A DNA stretch of 64,000 nucleotides from Proteles cristata cristata (lineage: Eukaryota; Chordata; Mammalia; Carnivora; Hyaenidae). The position numbers were made by a program, and so were the translations under genes. The stretch covers positions 1-64,000 of the forward strand of contig JAESUZ010001058.1 of NCBI GenBank assembly GCA_017311185.1, written 5' to 3'. The notes under the pieces were generated by a model, which made no database searches, was not told where the DNA came from, and saw nothing but the letters and a program-made list of their open reading frames with translations. Each line of letters opens with the position of its first letter. Within the stretch, counting starts at the first letter, position 1. Positions 10,440 through 20,963 of the stretch are shown piece after piece.

Positions 10440-11720
10440 AGTAGATTATCAAAACTTAGTCATTTGATTATGACAATCATAAATACAATTACAAAATTGT
10501 TACTCTCTACTACAACAAAACAACACAAGGTGTGGCACCTGGTATGCAGGTATTGATCTGATATTTTCCTTCCCTTTCCAATCAAGATGGTTAACCCTTG
10601 TTCCAGGGTTATGTTAACCCACCTATTCTCTATCATACTAGAGTCTCTAGAGAATGTGATCAATTTAAAATCCTATAGAACATCATGCTGGTCCAATTCA
10701 CTGATGGCATTACATTAATTGTACCTTATTAGCATGAAGTGTCATGTTCCTTTGATGCCTTAGGAAGGCATAGGTATTCCAGATGGTGAGAAAGAAACTT
10801 TGCCGAAATTCAACAGTCTGCCACATTGGAGTTTATAGAGGTCCAGCAGTAGGAGTCTTGACAGGATATCCCTTCTAAAGTGAGAGACAAATTTCCGCAC
10901 CTTGCACCACTTATTATAAAGAGAGAGTCACAGTACTTGGGAGACTTGTTTGGATTTTGAAGGTAATATGTAACACATCTGGGTTTGGTGCCTTGAATCA
11001 TTTACTTGATAACTCACAGGACTGTCAAATTCAAATGGGGCACAAAAAAGTTCTGCAGTTAGTACAGGCTTTGGTATAAACTTCCTTACCACCTGGACCT
11101 ATGACCCAATAAGAATATAATTGTCTGTGGTAGAGTTGTTGAATATATCCTCTGAGGAATCCCCAAGTAGAGAATTTTATACAGATATCTAGGGTTTTAG
11201 AGTAAAGACATGCTCTCCTTTGTTGACAACTGTTTTCTCTTTGAAAAGCTGATTTTAGATTGCTAGTGGGTCTGTACACAAAATGGAGATAGAAGCTATA
11301 AATCAACAGTATGGTTTTTCTCTCACAAAAGCTGATCTGACTATTACAATTAAGGAGTATGGCAAAAAAAAAAAAAGAGGAAAGTGCTGATAATCCAATA
11401 TTGCACTATTCCCTGAAAAAACCATCAGCCTCTTGGTGGCACTTGACTGCATTGGGTGTCTTCTGTCATGGAGGGGAAAGACACAGTCTCAAAAGGATAG
11501 GCATATATTAATGATACTGATTTGCCTTCCCTGTACATAGGGTTCTACAAGCACAGGCATTTGTGGACTTATAGAATACCTTTTCATTATCAGGGTATCC
11601 TGTACAATGTTGCTTCTAACCAGGAGATTGATCTTATAGCAAAGCCCACACTCAGAATCACCACATGGCCCATCATCCATATGGGGTTGGTTTGATAGAA
11701 GCCTGGCATGTCCAGCTAGA
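10440..11720 (+). mobile_element. ERVL-like endogenous retrovirus, decayed pol (plus strand)
   Basis: This stretch follows the order of an ERVL pol gene on the plus strand. 'cacctggtatgcaggtattg' (10535-10554) falls in the reverse transcriptase N-terminal part. 'ccaattcactgatggcatta' (10694-10713), 'ggtccagcagtaggagtc' (10840) and 'gacaggatatcccttctaaa' (10859-10878) fall in later RT. 'ttgtttggattttgaagg' (10947-10964) and 'gacctatgacccaat' (11096) fall in the connection/RNase H region. Many stops and frameshifts break every frame, so no protein can be made. It is an ancient copy shared by many mammals by family age. The subfamily and boundaries are uncertain. Confidence 0.65.
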
Positions 11721-12689
11721 AGAACAATAACAAAATCAGCTGGAAGTTAATATCCTGGAATATTGAGTGCTCTACTATAGATAGAATTTTGCTTTAAACA
11801 TATGGCCAATACATATTGTTGTTGTTTTTTTTTTTAACACAACCTAAATGTATACATTTTGGAACCAAATAGTAAAGTTATTCCTTTCACTATTATACCA
11901 ATAACACACCTGACAATTTTATTCCTTCCCATTCCCACTTCATTGTGTTTAGAGGTCCTGGTGTGAAAGAGGAATACTTCTACTGGAAAATTAGATCATG
12001 GATTAACTGATTTAAAAAATGAGAATTCTCCCTGCTCGTTTGGTTCCTGGTACATATAACCAACAGTCAGAGAAGTATCCTATCCTAGCCACAGTGATCC
12101 ATCCTTACCACCTATGGGAAAATGAGTTGTTGCTACATGATGAAGACAAGAATATTGTTTTAGGAACCCATGCATTTGGTGGGTTACCTTTTCATACTTC
12201 TTTGACCAAAATTCCTTAACCAGTGGAATACTGTGGCAATCCAAAAAGAAAAGACAAGATAATCAAGGGCTCATATGTTACCTGAATGAAGTTTAGTGTC
12301 ATTCTACTAGGTAAAAAACACTAACTATATAGTGCTAGCCAACAGAAAGGGGAAGTATGCAATGCTCTGTGGAAGACTGTTGTGATTACCAATTTTGTCT
12401 CAAGATCCAATACAGAAGCAAAGCCTGTAGTAGCTATGCTCTATGTCATTGAAATTTTTTCTCTCTTCTCTCTCCCTGCCACCTGATATGAATAATACAA
12501 GTGGTGCTTATTCTTACAGATGGTAGGTGGGAGGATTACTGCATAGACAACATCCACAGTGATATGGTATCCTATGGGATTCCATGGATTTCCTAGGTTG
12601 AAGACTACAAACTTTTCACACAGAAGAAATAAAAGAGAAGAACAAGAGCAGTACTCTGAGTACAAGAGTAGACTATGGTGAATAACTTC
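11721..12689 (+). mobile_element. Probable further internal sequence of the ERVL remnant
   Basis: Between the pol remnant and the LTR. 'cctgctcgtttggttcctgg' (12030-12049) through 'catccttaccacctatggga' (12100-12119) reads like diverged retroviral internal sequence downstream of RT/RNase H in the same orientation. The rest is not clearly recognised. A T-run (11823-11836) and 'aattttttctctcttctctc' are the only low-complexity parts. No open frame of note. Confidence 0.4.
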
Positions 12690-13130
12690 TGTTTGTCTCT
12701 CCAGATCTACTTTTCATCTGCTTTCTGCCCCAGGAGGCTGACCTTGTAAAGACACTGATGGTTCCCTTTCCCTCTAGCTCCTGACTGGGTTCACTTAAAG
12801 GATAGACTTTGACAGCATATAGGATAGATGGAAGATAGTGAGGCCATGATGTCTATTGCTCTTGCTCAGCCTGTAAGGTCCCTACTCAGAAGGACTTTGT
12901 CTACACAACTTTATCCTGTCAGGTTCTGGAACTCCTTTCTTCCCTTATCCTTTTTGGCTTAGACATGGTAAGAGTTACTCACCTTGGATTATTATATCAT
13001 CTCTTTTGGTTCCCATATATGCCATCTACACTTTATATTAGTCCCTTTGTGAAATAAACAAAATTCTCTGAATTATCAAAATTAAAGTTTGCCACCTGTT
13101 TCCTGTTGGGGATTTGACCAAAACTTCTTG
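12690..13130 (+). mobile_element. ERVL-associated LTR, plus strand (probable 3' LTR)
   Basis: 'ccagatctacttttcatctg' and 'ctttctgccccaggaggctg' (12701-12740), 'ccctctagctcctgactggg' (12770-12789), 'ccctttgtgaaataaacaaa' (13043-13062) and 'gccacctgtttcctgttggg' (13091-13110) follow the 5' to 3' order of an ancient ERVL-class LTR. The AATAAA-like 'aaataaac' near 13051 is the expected polyadenylation signal. Its position downstream of the pol remnant in the same orientation supports its being the 3' LTR. No matching 5' LTR was seen. Confidence 0.6.
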
Positions 13131-13149
13131 CTAGTCTAATCCACCATCA

Positions 13150-13795
13150 TCACTACCAGAATCACTATAGTAACCTCCTAACTGGTCCCACTTCTTCTGT
13201 CTTTATTTGCCTCTGTTCTATTCTCAACACAGATGCCAGAATGATCTTTTTAAAGTATACATGAAAGCAAGACACTTGGCTATTAAAAATCTTCAAATGG
13301 CTTCCTGATTCACCCAGAAGAAAACTTTTTTTGTTGACCCACAAGGTACTTAATGATCTCCTCACTCCTTACTTTCTATTCCCACTTTCATTCTGCCTCA
13401 CCAGTAAAAGCTCTGCCAACAGTTCCTACCATGTATCATTTACTTCTTATGGAAAGCTTATCCACCAGATATCCATATAGCTCCTTCCCTAACTTCCTTC
13501 ATGCCCCCACTCAATTAGCATCATCCTAAGGTGATAAAAAGTGAAAAAGTCCTTGACCACATTATCTGAAAATTGTAACCCTCTTCCAACATGACCTATT
13601 CTCCCTTCCCACTTAATTTTTCTCCAAGGCTACCCTTAATCTTATTTATTTTATTCATCTTTTTTCTTCTTTCTCTCCTTCTAGGATATAAACACTGAGG
13701 GTGCAGGGATTGTTGCTCAGAACTATTACTCAATATCTGAAAATGTGCCTGCCACATTAATAGGTGCTCAATCAAAATTACCTGAACCAATTTAC
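13150..13795 (+). mobile_element. L2 LINE 3' portion, plus strand
   Basis: A long and well-ordered L2 match: 'taacctcctaactggtccc' (13171), 'gccagaatgatctttttaaa' (13234-13253), 'cttcaaatggcttcctgatt' (13291-13310), 'aatgatctcctcactcc' (13352), ending 'gcctgccacattaataggtg' and 'ctcaatcaaaatta' at 13747-13780. It contains no usable frame. Confidence 0.8.
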
Positions 13796-13943
13796 TCATT
13801 CATTTCCAGTTTACTCAGAGTAAAAGCCAAGGTGTTTTGGCTCAAATGTTGAGTTCCTAATCAATCTGAATTAAATTGTCAAGTATCTTAGCTTGTGAGC
13901 CATTGAAGAACATATAGATATTTACTTCTTTTTAAAAGAAAAG

Positions 13944-14080
13944 ATGTGGGGGGAGGAAGGATGGGCATGGAGGAGGGCACTTGTGGGGATGAGCACTGAG
14001 TGTTATGTGGAAACTAATTTGACAATAAACTATTTGTAAAAAATAAAATAAAATAAAATGGCATATAAAAATGAAAAAAA
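13944..14080 (+). mobile_element. Very short L1 3' end insertion (about 115 bp plus tail)
   Basis: Only the terminal L1 3' UTR is present, from the G-rich tract ('gtggggggaggaaggatggg', 13946) through 'gagcactgagtgttatgtgg' and 'gacaataaactatttgtaaa', then an AAAAT-repeat tail (14038-14059). 'aaaagaaaag' on the left (13934-13943) recurs on the right near 14081, a plausible TSD in a low-complexity context. Confidence 0.85.
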
Positions 14081-14089
14081 AAGAAAAGA

Positions 14090-14555
14090 AAAGTAGCAGT
14101 ACCCTATTTGATCACATACTTTAGGGACCAGACTTTTCACTCCATCACATATTTTCCAAAGGTCACTGCAGTTTAGGTTGATAAAGTGATTGTGCCTGAT
14201 TGTAACTTCATAAAAGAAAGTCAAGATTATTTTAAGCAAAGGCAGCATTCTTTAAATTTGTCTAGAGTCCCTAAATTGATATCTTTAAATTACAATGCAA
14301 ATGGAGAAATGAGATGGAAAATTAAGCCTCATTTTTCAACTATCACAGTGTTATAGATATAAAATCTTATAAGTTGACTTGAAGTGAACATCCTTAATTT
14401 ATAATTGAGCTGGATTAGAAGGCTTGGAAGGGAGAGAGCAAGGCTCTCTCTTCTGTGATCATAAAGCCTGCTCTCCTATTTAAAAAAAGTGCATGAAATG
14501 TTCAAAAGTAAATGACTGTCAGAGATGTGGAACTTAAAAATGTACCAGACTAGAT
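14090..14555. other. Non-repetitive DNA, nothing recognised
   Basis: No recognised repeat, gene or RNA. Confidence 0.4.
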
Positions 14556-14760
14556 ATTTTTATTAATTTTTATAAAGTATAGTTGACACACATTAGTTTC
14601 AGCTGTACAACACAATAATACAACAAGTTTATGTTATGCTATGTTTACCATAAATGTAGCTACCATATGTCACCATATAATGCTATTACAATACCATTGA
14701 CTGCATATGCCCTATGCTGTATCTTTTATTCCTGTGACTTACTTATTTCAGGGTGAATGG
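14556..14760 (-). mobile_element. Older L1 (L1MA-like) 3' end, minus strand
   Basis: 'aagtatagttgacacacatt' (14575-14594), 'tttcagctgtacaacac', 'aacaagtttatgttatgct' and 'tgctattacaataccattga' (14681-14700) form the reverse complement of an L1MA-type 3' UTR. It is diverged and has no clear TSD. Confidence 0.75.
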
Positions 14761-15562
14761 ATGTTTTAATTTAAAAACTTCAGCTTATAGTCTACTTAGT
14801 TTATTATTGTTGCCAAAAGACCCATAGAGATAACTCTATACACCGAGGTTTACTAATAGCAGCAAAGGATTATGCCATCAGCGTTTTTTAAATATTTGAA
14901 GTTTAATTTTGACTAGCTGCTAAAGGATCAATATACTTCTGCAGGGAGAATGAGATTGTTGAGTAATTGGCCTTGACTTCATGCAAACATCACAACTTCT
15001 ATAAAGTGAAGCCTGTAACTCTACCCATAACTTTCTCCTTCTTGGACTCAGTTCACATCATTAGAAACTTTAGTAAGTTTAATTTTTACTTTAAAAAAAA
15101 AATAAAGTAAAATGTATCTGTCCACCAAACACTTCCTGAAAGTGTAATACATCAGGAATAGTGAGTATTTTAAGTACTGGCCTCAAAACATTTACTCTAT
15201 TATGTGGGCCATATCCTTTTGCTGTTTAATGTTTTCCTAGCATTATAAGAGAATTATGTGTATTTTCAATGGCTTTTCTCAACTAAATAGTTTTATTTAC
15301 AAGGTGACCTTTAGGATAGAAAAATGACCATACTGCACACTGAACTATTCATATGTCACAGATACTCAGTGAGCCTGGGAGAGTTGACAGTTCTCTTGGG
15401 GCTCCAACTGAGGACTTCAATATAACAAGTAAAAAATATGCTCAATTGCCAAAAACCCATTACAGCATATATCAGGAATTTCATGACTATAATATGGGAA
15501 ATGCAAATGTAATACATAATACATATAATTTGATTACAACTCATGGAAGATTGCCAGTTTAA
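14761..15562. other. Non-repetitive DNA, nothing recognised
   Basis: No recognised repeat or gene. The 69-codon frame at 15353-15562 ends at the SINE target site and has no known similarity. Confidence 0.4.
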
Positions 15563-15575
15563 AAATGTATCAGTA

Positions 15576-15794
15576 GGGGCGCCTGGGTGGCTTAGTCGGT
15601 TAAGCATCCGACTTTCGCTTAGGTCATGATCTCCTGGTTCGTGGGTTCCAGCCCCGCGTCGGGCTCTGTGCTGACTGCCAGCTCAGAGCCTGGAGCCTGT
15701 TTCAGTCTGTGACTCCCTCTCTCTCTGACCCTCCCCTGCTCACGCTGTCTCTCTCTCTCTCCTAGAAATAATTAAAACATTAAAAAAAATTTTT
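15576..15794 (+). mobile_element. Young CAN SINE with perfect 13-bp TSD, plus strand
   Basis: Close to the family consensus: head 'ggggcgcctgggtggcttag' at 15576, 'tcggttaagcatccgacttt', a B-box-like 'ggttccagccccgcg', 'gagcctggagcctgtttcag', a CT tract and an A-rich tail. The TSD 'aaatgtatcagta' is identical at 15563-15575 and 15795-15807. Perfect TSD and low divergence make it one of the younger insertions in this window. Confidence 0.97.
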
Positions 15795-15807
15795 AAATGT
15801 ATCAGTA

Positions 15808-17540
15808 ATCTATGAACTATCTGTTCATATGGATAAAATTTTGATTTTGTGATTCAGAAAAGATAAAATTATTCATCTTGAGTGTGTTGTAGAAGACCCA
15901 GATGCATTAATTAAATGTTTTGCAAACAACAACACTATAATAAAGGCATATATTTCTAATGCCTACAAAGAGAAAAGAGACAGAAAACAGTACTCCACTA
16001 ATGAAGGTACACTGGATTTTCAATTAGATATAGTGGTGTGATTATCTTTGACTTTACAGTTGGTTATACATTTGCCAAATATAACTGTATGTAATCATAA
16101 GCCAGGTACTAGAACATTTTTTCAACTCCTGCTAAATCCTCTACCAGTTAAACCATACTTCACTAGTAATTATTATAGCCACTCTAGTAAGAAACTTTAG
16201 AGGCAAGCATTGGGAATCTAGTACTTCAGAAATATAAGACATTTTTCTGCTTTTTTTCATCTTATGATGTGAATGTACAGCTTTTGAATTTCCCTTTTCA
16301 GGTACTTTCTGATACCTGACTCAACGCTTTTATGTCTATCTTCTGGTGGTGAGTCAAGTGTTCAGGCTGGAAGGTTAGGAGGTGTACATGTGTGGCAAGG
16401 TGTAACTTTCCAGAAGATCCTATAGTGGAATTCACCCTAAAAAGGATTGGGTTACTGAAATTAAAATTAAAAAATTTTTGAAAAAGATGGATAAAAGAAA
16501 GAAACTTAATGTTGTCACTGGGCAGAGCTCTGTGTTAAAATATCTATTGTCTGTGCCTCATACAAAGATGAAACAATGCTTAGGCATTCTCAGGAAGCTG
16601 GATAAAGGGTTTTCCCAATTCTTCCCCATATCCTTGCCCCATGTTTTTATGTTAACAGTACCTTGGTTTCCAAACTACAGACCTGAATATTTGTGATTTA
16701 TTTTATTATCAATATTTTGTACAAAGGTCTTCTTAGCTTTCTATTAAATAAATCTCTCAAAGATTTGCATGGCCATTAAACAGTTCTTTAAAATGGCCAT
16801 TTTATTAATGTAGTGCAAAGAAAGAGATGGATTAATTTTCCTTTGAAATACATTTGGTTTAAAACTTCCCAAGGGAAAAAAATATATTTGGTCCAATGTA
16901 TTTCAGTTTTTCTAAAAGATTTACACCTGGGAAAAATACAAAGGTGTTAGCCAATTTGAAAATCTAATGTCTTTCCATGGCAGCTAACTTCCCTCCTCCA
17001 GTTAATATTTGAAGGAAACTAGAGAGAATTTTGAACTTTACCAAAAAATATAATTTTAAATCAAATATAGTGTGCATAGGTGGTACAGTAAATACTGACA
17101 CCGTTCCATGGTAAACACAGGTTTAATGAACATCCATTAAGAGATAAGCACTATACTACTCACTGAAATATTAATATAATTCAAGTCCTACTTTTAAGGC
17201 AATTTTAATTTCACAGATTTTTAAGATAGAGGACCATGTCCAAATTGTACCTATCTTCCAATGCTTAACCATGAGAAACAATTGTAAGCTACTTGCTCCA
17301 AAATGCTGATCTGATCATGACTATTAATTATTTCAGTTGGAAAAACTATTAGAATTACTCAGGGCAGCTACTGATGCCCTCTCTGGATAAGTCAGTCCAA
17401 GAACCATCTTTCTTTACAAATATCGGTGTCTCTGTGTGAGTGTGTCTAGGCCTAAAGTAATATAAATTCTGGCCACGTTACTCCACTTCTACTCAGGTGT
17501 GTATAAGGATAAATATAAATTAAAATATGAGGGCAAAGAG
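15808..17540. other. Non-repetitive DNA, nothing recognised
   Basis: About 1.7 kb without recognised repeats. The 72-codon frame at 16478-16696 has no known similarity and is probably chance. Confidence 0.45.
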
Positions 17541-17665
17541 TGGTGGTTCTCAGACTTTGGTATGTAACAAAATCACCTGCAGAACTAATATATAACACAG
17601 AGGGGAGGCCCAGGTCCCCTAAAGTAGTGTGGGGCCTGACTCTTTGAGATTTGCTGACCTACAGT
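17541..17665 (-). mobile_element. MER5A hAT MITE fragment, minus strand
   Basis: 'ggtggttctcagactttgg' (17542-17560), 'aaaatcacctgcagaac' and 'aggcccaggtcccc' follow the MER5A minus-strand order. The right end is lost, so only one terminal inverted repeat is visible. Confidence 0.7.
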
Positions 17666-18036
17666 TGATCTCTATTCTTAGCCCGAAATTGAGCTCAAAT
17701 ATATTTATGATTAAAATATTAAATTTATATATCTATTTCATAGATTTATACTGTATCTACACTGATGTTCATACAATATAAAAGTTGACTAAGGAAGACC
17801 TCACTTCAAAGAAGTACTTGAAAACAACCCAGTGATTTAGCTGATCATAAACTTAACAGGAGGTAATAGTGTGGTGCCTCTGAGCAGAAGACATGCAGTA
17901 TATACAAGAACCTAATATCTCATAAAGGAAGTGGTTCATAATATTGGGAAAGGATAGAATAGTCAATACACAAAATTGTGGAAACTGGCTTTTGGAGAGA
18001 ATATATCACTTTACAGCTACTCTTCCCAGTATTCCC
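17666..18036. other. Non-repetitive AT-rich DNA
   Basis: No gene or repeat was recognised. Confidence 0.4.
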
Positions 18037-18140
18037 TGAGATAAGCTCCAGATTATCTGAATATATATATATATAAACTCTAGATTATATGAATACATAA
18101 GCTCCAGATATATATTTATATATGTCTGGAGCTTATCTCA
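18037..18140. repeat. AT-rich palindrome with perfect 16-bp arms
   Basis: 'tgagataagctccaga' at 18037-18052 is the exact reverse complement of 'tctggagcttatctca' at 18125-18140. A second direct copy of the inner 12 bases ('ataagctccaga') lies at 18097-18108, so the right arm can also fold onto this nearer partner with a 16-base AT-rich loop. Between them lies a TA repeat (about 18060-18076) and a diverged third copy ('ataaactctagattatatg'). A cruciform or slipped-strand origin is inferred. Confidence 0.9.
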
Positions 18141-18300
18141 TATACATTAATATATTTTTAATATATATTTTTAATGTAAAATGAAAGAAAGAAAAAATAT
18201 GTCAAAGTAACAGAAAATATGGGAATATATTTGAACAAGTTTGCAATGGAAAATAATCCCCAAACTTAAAAAGATATGACTGTTTAAAAAGGTAACACTT

Positions 18301-18791
18301 GATACAAGAGTGCTGATGCATAGGGGCACATGGACCCCAATGTTCATAGCAGCACTCTCAATAATAGCCAAAACATGGAAAGAGCCTAAGTGGCCATCAA
18401 CGGACGAATGGATCAAGAAGATGTGGTTTATCTATACCATGGAATACTACATGGCAATGAGAAACAATGAAATCTGGCCATGGGTAGCAACATGGGTGGA
18501 CCTTGAGGGTGTTATGCTGAACAAAATACGTCAGGCAGAGAAGTACAGATACCATATGTTTGCACGTATAGGAGGGTTATGAGGAACTTAACAGAGGAGA
18601 AGAAGGGGAAAAATAGTGGGGGGGAGGTAAACCATGCAAGACTTGAATGCTGAGAACAAACTGAGGGCTGATGGGGGTGGGTGGGTGGAAGGGGAGTGAT
18701 GGGCATGGAGGAGGGCACTTGTGGGGATGAGCACTGGGTGTTTTATGGAAAACACCTTGACAATAAACTATTAAAAACAAAACAAAACAAA
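18301..18791 (+). mobile_element. 5'-truncated carnivoran L1 with 15-bp TSD, plus strand
   Basis: It carries the last 90 codons of ORF2 and the complete 3' UTR to 'gacaataaactattaaaaac' and an A-rich (ACAAA) tail. TSD: 'aaaaaggtaacactt' at 18286-18300 and 'aaaaagataacactt' at 18792-18806, one mismatch. The G-rich tract 'gggggtgggtgggtggaagg' at 18674 is typical of this family's 3' UTR. Confidence 0.95.
18310..18582 (+). pseudogene. L1 ORF2 C-terminal fragment, uninterrupted for 90 codons
   Basis: The frame matches the end of L1 ORF2p: residues 'MLMHRGTWTPMFIAALS' at the start, 'EWIKKMWFIYTMEYYMAMR' in the middle, ending in the expected position before the 3' UTR. ORF2p is the L1 endonuclease/reverse transcriptase, but this is only its C-terminal tail. 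It has no catalytic domain, no start of its own and no promoter, so it is a dead fragment. Another copy of the same segment lies at 46794-47276. Confidence 0.9.
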
Positions 18792-19013
18792 AAAAAGATA
18801 ACACTTTGGTGAATAAGAAAACCACTATTTGGAAAATTAAGTGCCATAAAAGAAATATATGATGGATTGTTATGCTTCCATAACCTCACATTCTCCTCCC
18901 TCAAACTACTTGGTTTCCTTTTTTTCTGTCAAACTTCTCAAAAAGGCGATCTACTTTTTCTGCCTTTACTTCTATCAACCCCCAAGCCACAAAAATCTTT
19001 CTTTCCTAGTCAG

Positions 19014-19161
19014 CAGTGATTCTCAAATTTCAGGAATTGAGGGGACCCATCCCTGAATTTCTGATTTAGTAATTCTGAGTCAAGCTTGTGATTCTGCATT
19101 TCTAACAGGTTTCTAGGTAATTTGATGTTGCTGATTATGGACCACACTTTGAAAATCACTG
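19014..19161 (-). mobile_element. MER5A hAT MITE, near full length, minus strand
   Basis: Both ends are visible: 'cagtgattctcaaa' at 19014-19027 and 'tttgaaaatcactg' at 19148-19161 are terminal inverted repeats of the hAT-Charlie type. Internal words 'gaatttctgatttagtaatt' and 'gcatttctaacaggtttcta' match MER5A on the minus strand. It is non-autonomous with no coding capacity. Confidence 0.85.
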
Positions 19162-19496
19162 TCTTACAGAAATTCTCTTAATACGGTAATAGAGCTTTAA
19201 TCACTAGTAAGACCACTGAATTTCAACCCTTATTTTACTTAATATCTCAGCATTGTAACTTTTTAAAAGTCTGTCTTCCTGTGTTTTGATGACTTTTTTA
19301 TGTTTTTAAAGAATCAATTTCTTTTATTTATATTATACCCAAATAATGCTTGATTAATAGTGAATTTTTCTAACAGTCCACAGACTACTTACAGAAAATA
19401 CCAGTTGTTGAAATAGTAAATTTAATATTTTCTCTTTGAAATACTTGAAAAACTTAAAATAGATGTTGGGATTTGCTGCTTTAATTAGATTCACTT
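19162..19496. other. Non-repetitive AT-rich DNA
   Basis: Nothing recognised between the MER5A and the next SINE. Confidence 0.4.
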
Positions 19497-19512
19497 AAAA
19501 TATGATCTGTTG

Positions 19513-19712
19513 GGGTACCTGGGTGGCTCAGTTGGTTGGGCATCTGACTTCAGCTCAGGTCATGATCTCGTGGTTCATGGGTTTGAGCCCCGTGTCGGGC
19601 TTTGTGCTGACAGCTCAGAGCCTGGATCCTGCTTCAGACTCCATGTATTCCTCTCTTTCTGCCTGTCCCCCTGCTCACACTCTAGCTCAAAACTAAGTAT
19701 TTAAAAAAATTA
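19513..19712 (+). mobile_element. CAN SINE with perfect 16-bp TSD, plus strand
   Basis: Head 'gggtacctgggtggctcagt' at 19514, body 'cttcagctcaggtcatgatc' and 'tttgtgctgacagctcagag', a shortened CT tract and an A-rich tail. The TSD 'aaaatatgatctgttg' is identical at 19497-19512 and 19713-19728. The two overlapping frames near 19502-19704 are translations of the SINE and are not genes. Confidence 0.97.
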
Positions 19713-19924
19713 AAAATATGATCTGTTGCCTTCGTACCTGGCATCCTAGCATATAACTGTAAGCTAAGATTAAATACTATACCCTTTCAGCTGAATTCAT
19801 AAAGACTCCAATCTAATCACATTAGCATTTGTAATGCTGAGTTGTTTGTAACTTAGAATTCTCATTTATATACCTGGTATATGTCTTCTATGATGTAAGC
19901 CCTAGTTACGATGTCCCTTTAGCT

Positions 19925-20431
19925 CTTATTGCCTTCTCTCCCCAATCCTTGTGTGGCATCCACACTGGCTTCTCTCCAAACCTTTACAGTTAATGTGATA
20001 TTATACTTATGTGCCTTTGCCTGGGTAGTTTTCTTCTTCTCTGCTTGACATATTCCCTATTTACCTTTCAAGTCTCTCTTCAAATGACCCACACTTTGAG
20101 AAAGGATTCTGCCAGATGTAATTTTGTCTCTTAGACTTTTCCCACCATTTTACATATAACTTATTATAGCACCTAACGTATTTAAGTCTATGTATTTATT
20201 TTTTTGATGTTTTTTTCTTTCATAGTTTATTGTCAAGTTGGTTTCCATATAACATCCAATGCTCATCCCAACAAATGCCCTCCTCCATGACCATCACCCC
20301 CCCTTCCTCTTAAGTCTATGTATTTATACCAAATCCATTAAAATATTAATTCATGATATAACTGCTTCATATGCAAGGACCTAGCACAGTGTTGATTCAA
20401 GGAAATTGCCAATGTTTAATGAATGAATCAG
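19925..20431 (+). mobile_element. L2 LINE 3' portion, plus strand, split by an L1
   Basis: 'tgcctttgcctgggtagttt' (20011-20030), 'acctttcaagtctctcttca' (20064-20083) and 'aaaggattctgccag' lie in L2 order. After the inserted L1 tail (20200-20309) the element resumes and ends with 'aaggacctagcacagtg' and 'aatgtttaatgaatgaatc' at about 20377-20429, the L2 3' end. Confidence 0.75.
20200..20309 (-). mobile_element. Very short L1 3' end inside L2, perfect 18-bp TSD, minus strand
   Basis: A 110-bp insertion: T-rich start, then 'catagtttattgtcaagttg', 'aacatccaatgctcatccca', 'aaatgccctcctccatgacc' and a C-rich end, the reverse complement of the last part of the carnivoran L1 3' UTR. The TSD 'ttaagtctatgtatttat' is identical at 20182-20199 and 20310-20327. 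Truncation falls exactly in the G-rich tract of the L1 UTR. Confidence 0.95.
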
Positions 20432-20935
20432 TGGCCCAAACCACCAAGAAGTAGTGGTAAACATTGCTCAGATCCAATATTAATAGCTGAATGGTCTACA
20501 GACTCATTCTATTTCTGCACTACAGACCACATTTCTATCAACTGATTATAGGATCTGATCAGGAAATGAATTTCTAACTTATTTTTCAATGTACCTGGCA
20601 CCGCAATGACAACAAAAATGTATTTTATAAATATATAGAAGATGAGTATGATAAAACAGATAATATCTTCCTCTTAATTTCTTAGAGAGTACACACTACT
20701 AATTTTACATTAACATTGACTTCTAACAGACCAAAATAATAAATTAGTAGTTTAAAATTAAGAGATATTTATAACTCAGCTATAGGACACATTTTGAAAA
20801 AATGTGTTAATGTATTAATCTGTGATAATTTTTCACAAGAGTAATTCAAATAAATTTTACAAAAGGTTCAGTTTTTTCAAACATCCCAACCTTGGGATCA
20901 TTTAAACATACTTCATGTTTCTACAGGAAAAAAAT
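20432..20935. other. Non-repetitive AT-rich DNA
   Basis: Nothing recognised between the L2 and the CA repeat at the edge of the next L1. Confidence 0.4.
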
Positions 20936-20963
20936 ACACACAAACACACACACACACACACAC
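20936..20963. repeat. Interrupted (CA)n at the L1 junction
   Basis: CA repeats at 20936-20941 and 20945-20963, directly abutting the L1 3' UTR at 20964. They stand where the rest of the L1 G-rich tract, terminal 3' UTR and A tail should be. Confidence 0.9.

Noticed and set aside
20936..20963. CA repeat considered as part of a CRISPR-like or satellite array
   Set aside because: Simple dinucleotide repeat only. No spacer-repeat structure occurs anywhere in the window, and the DNA is mammalian.
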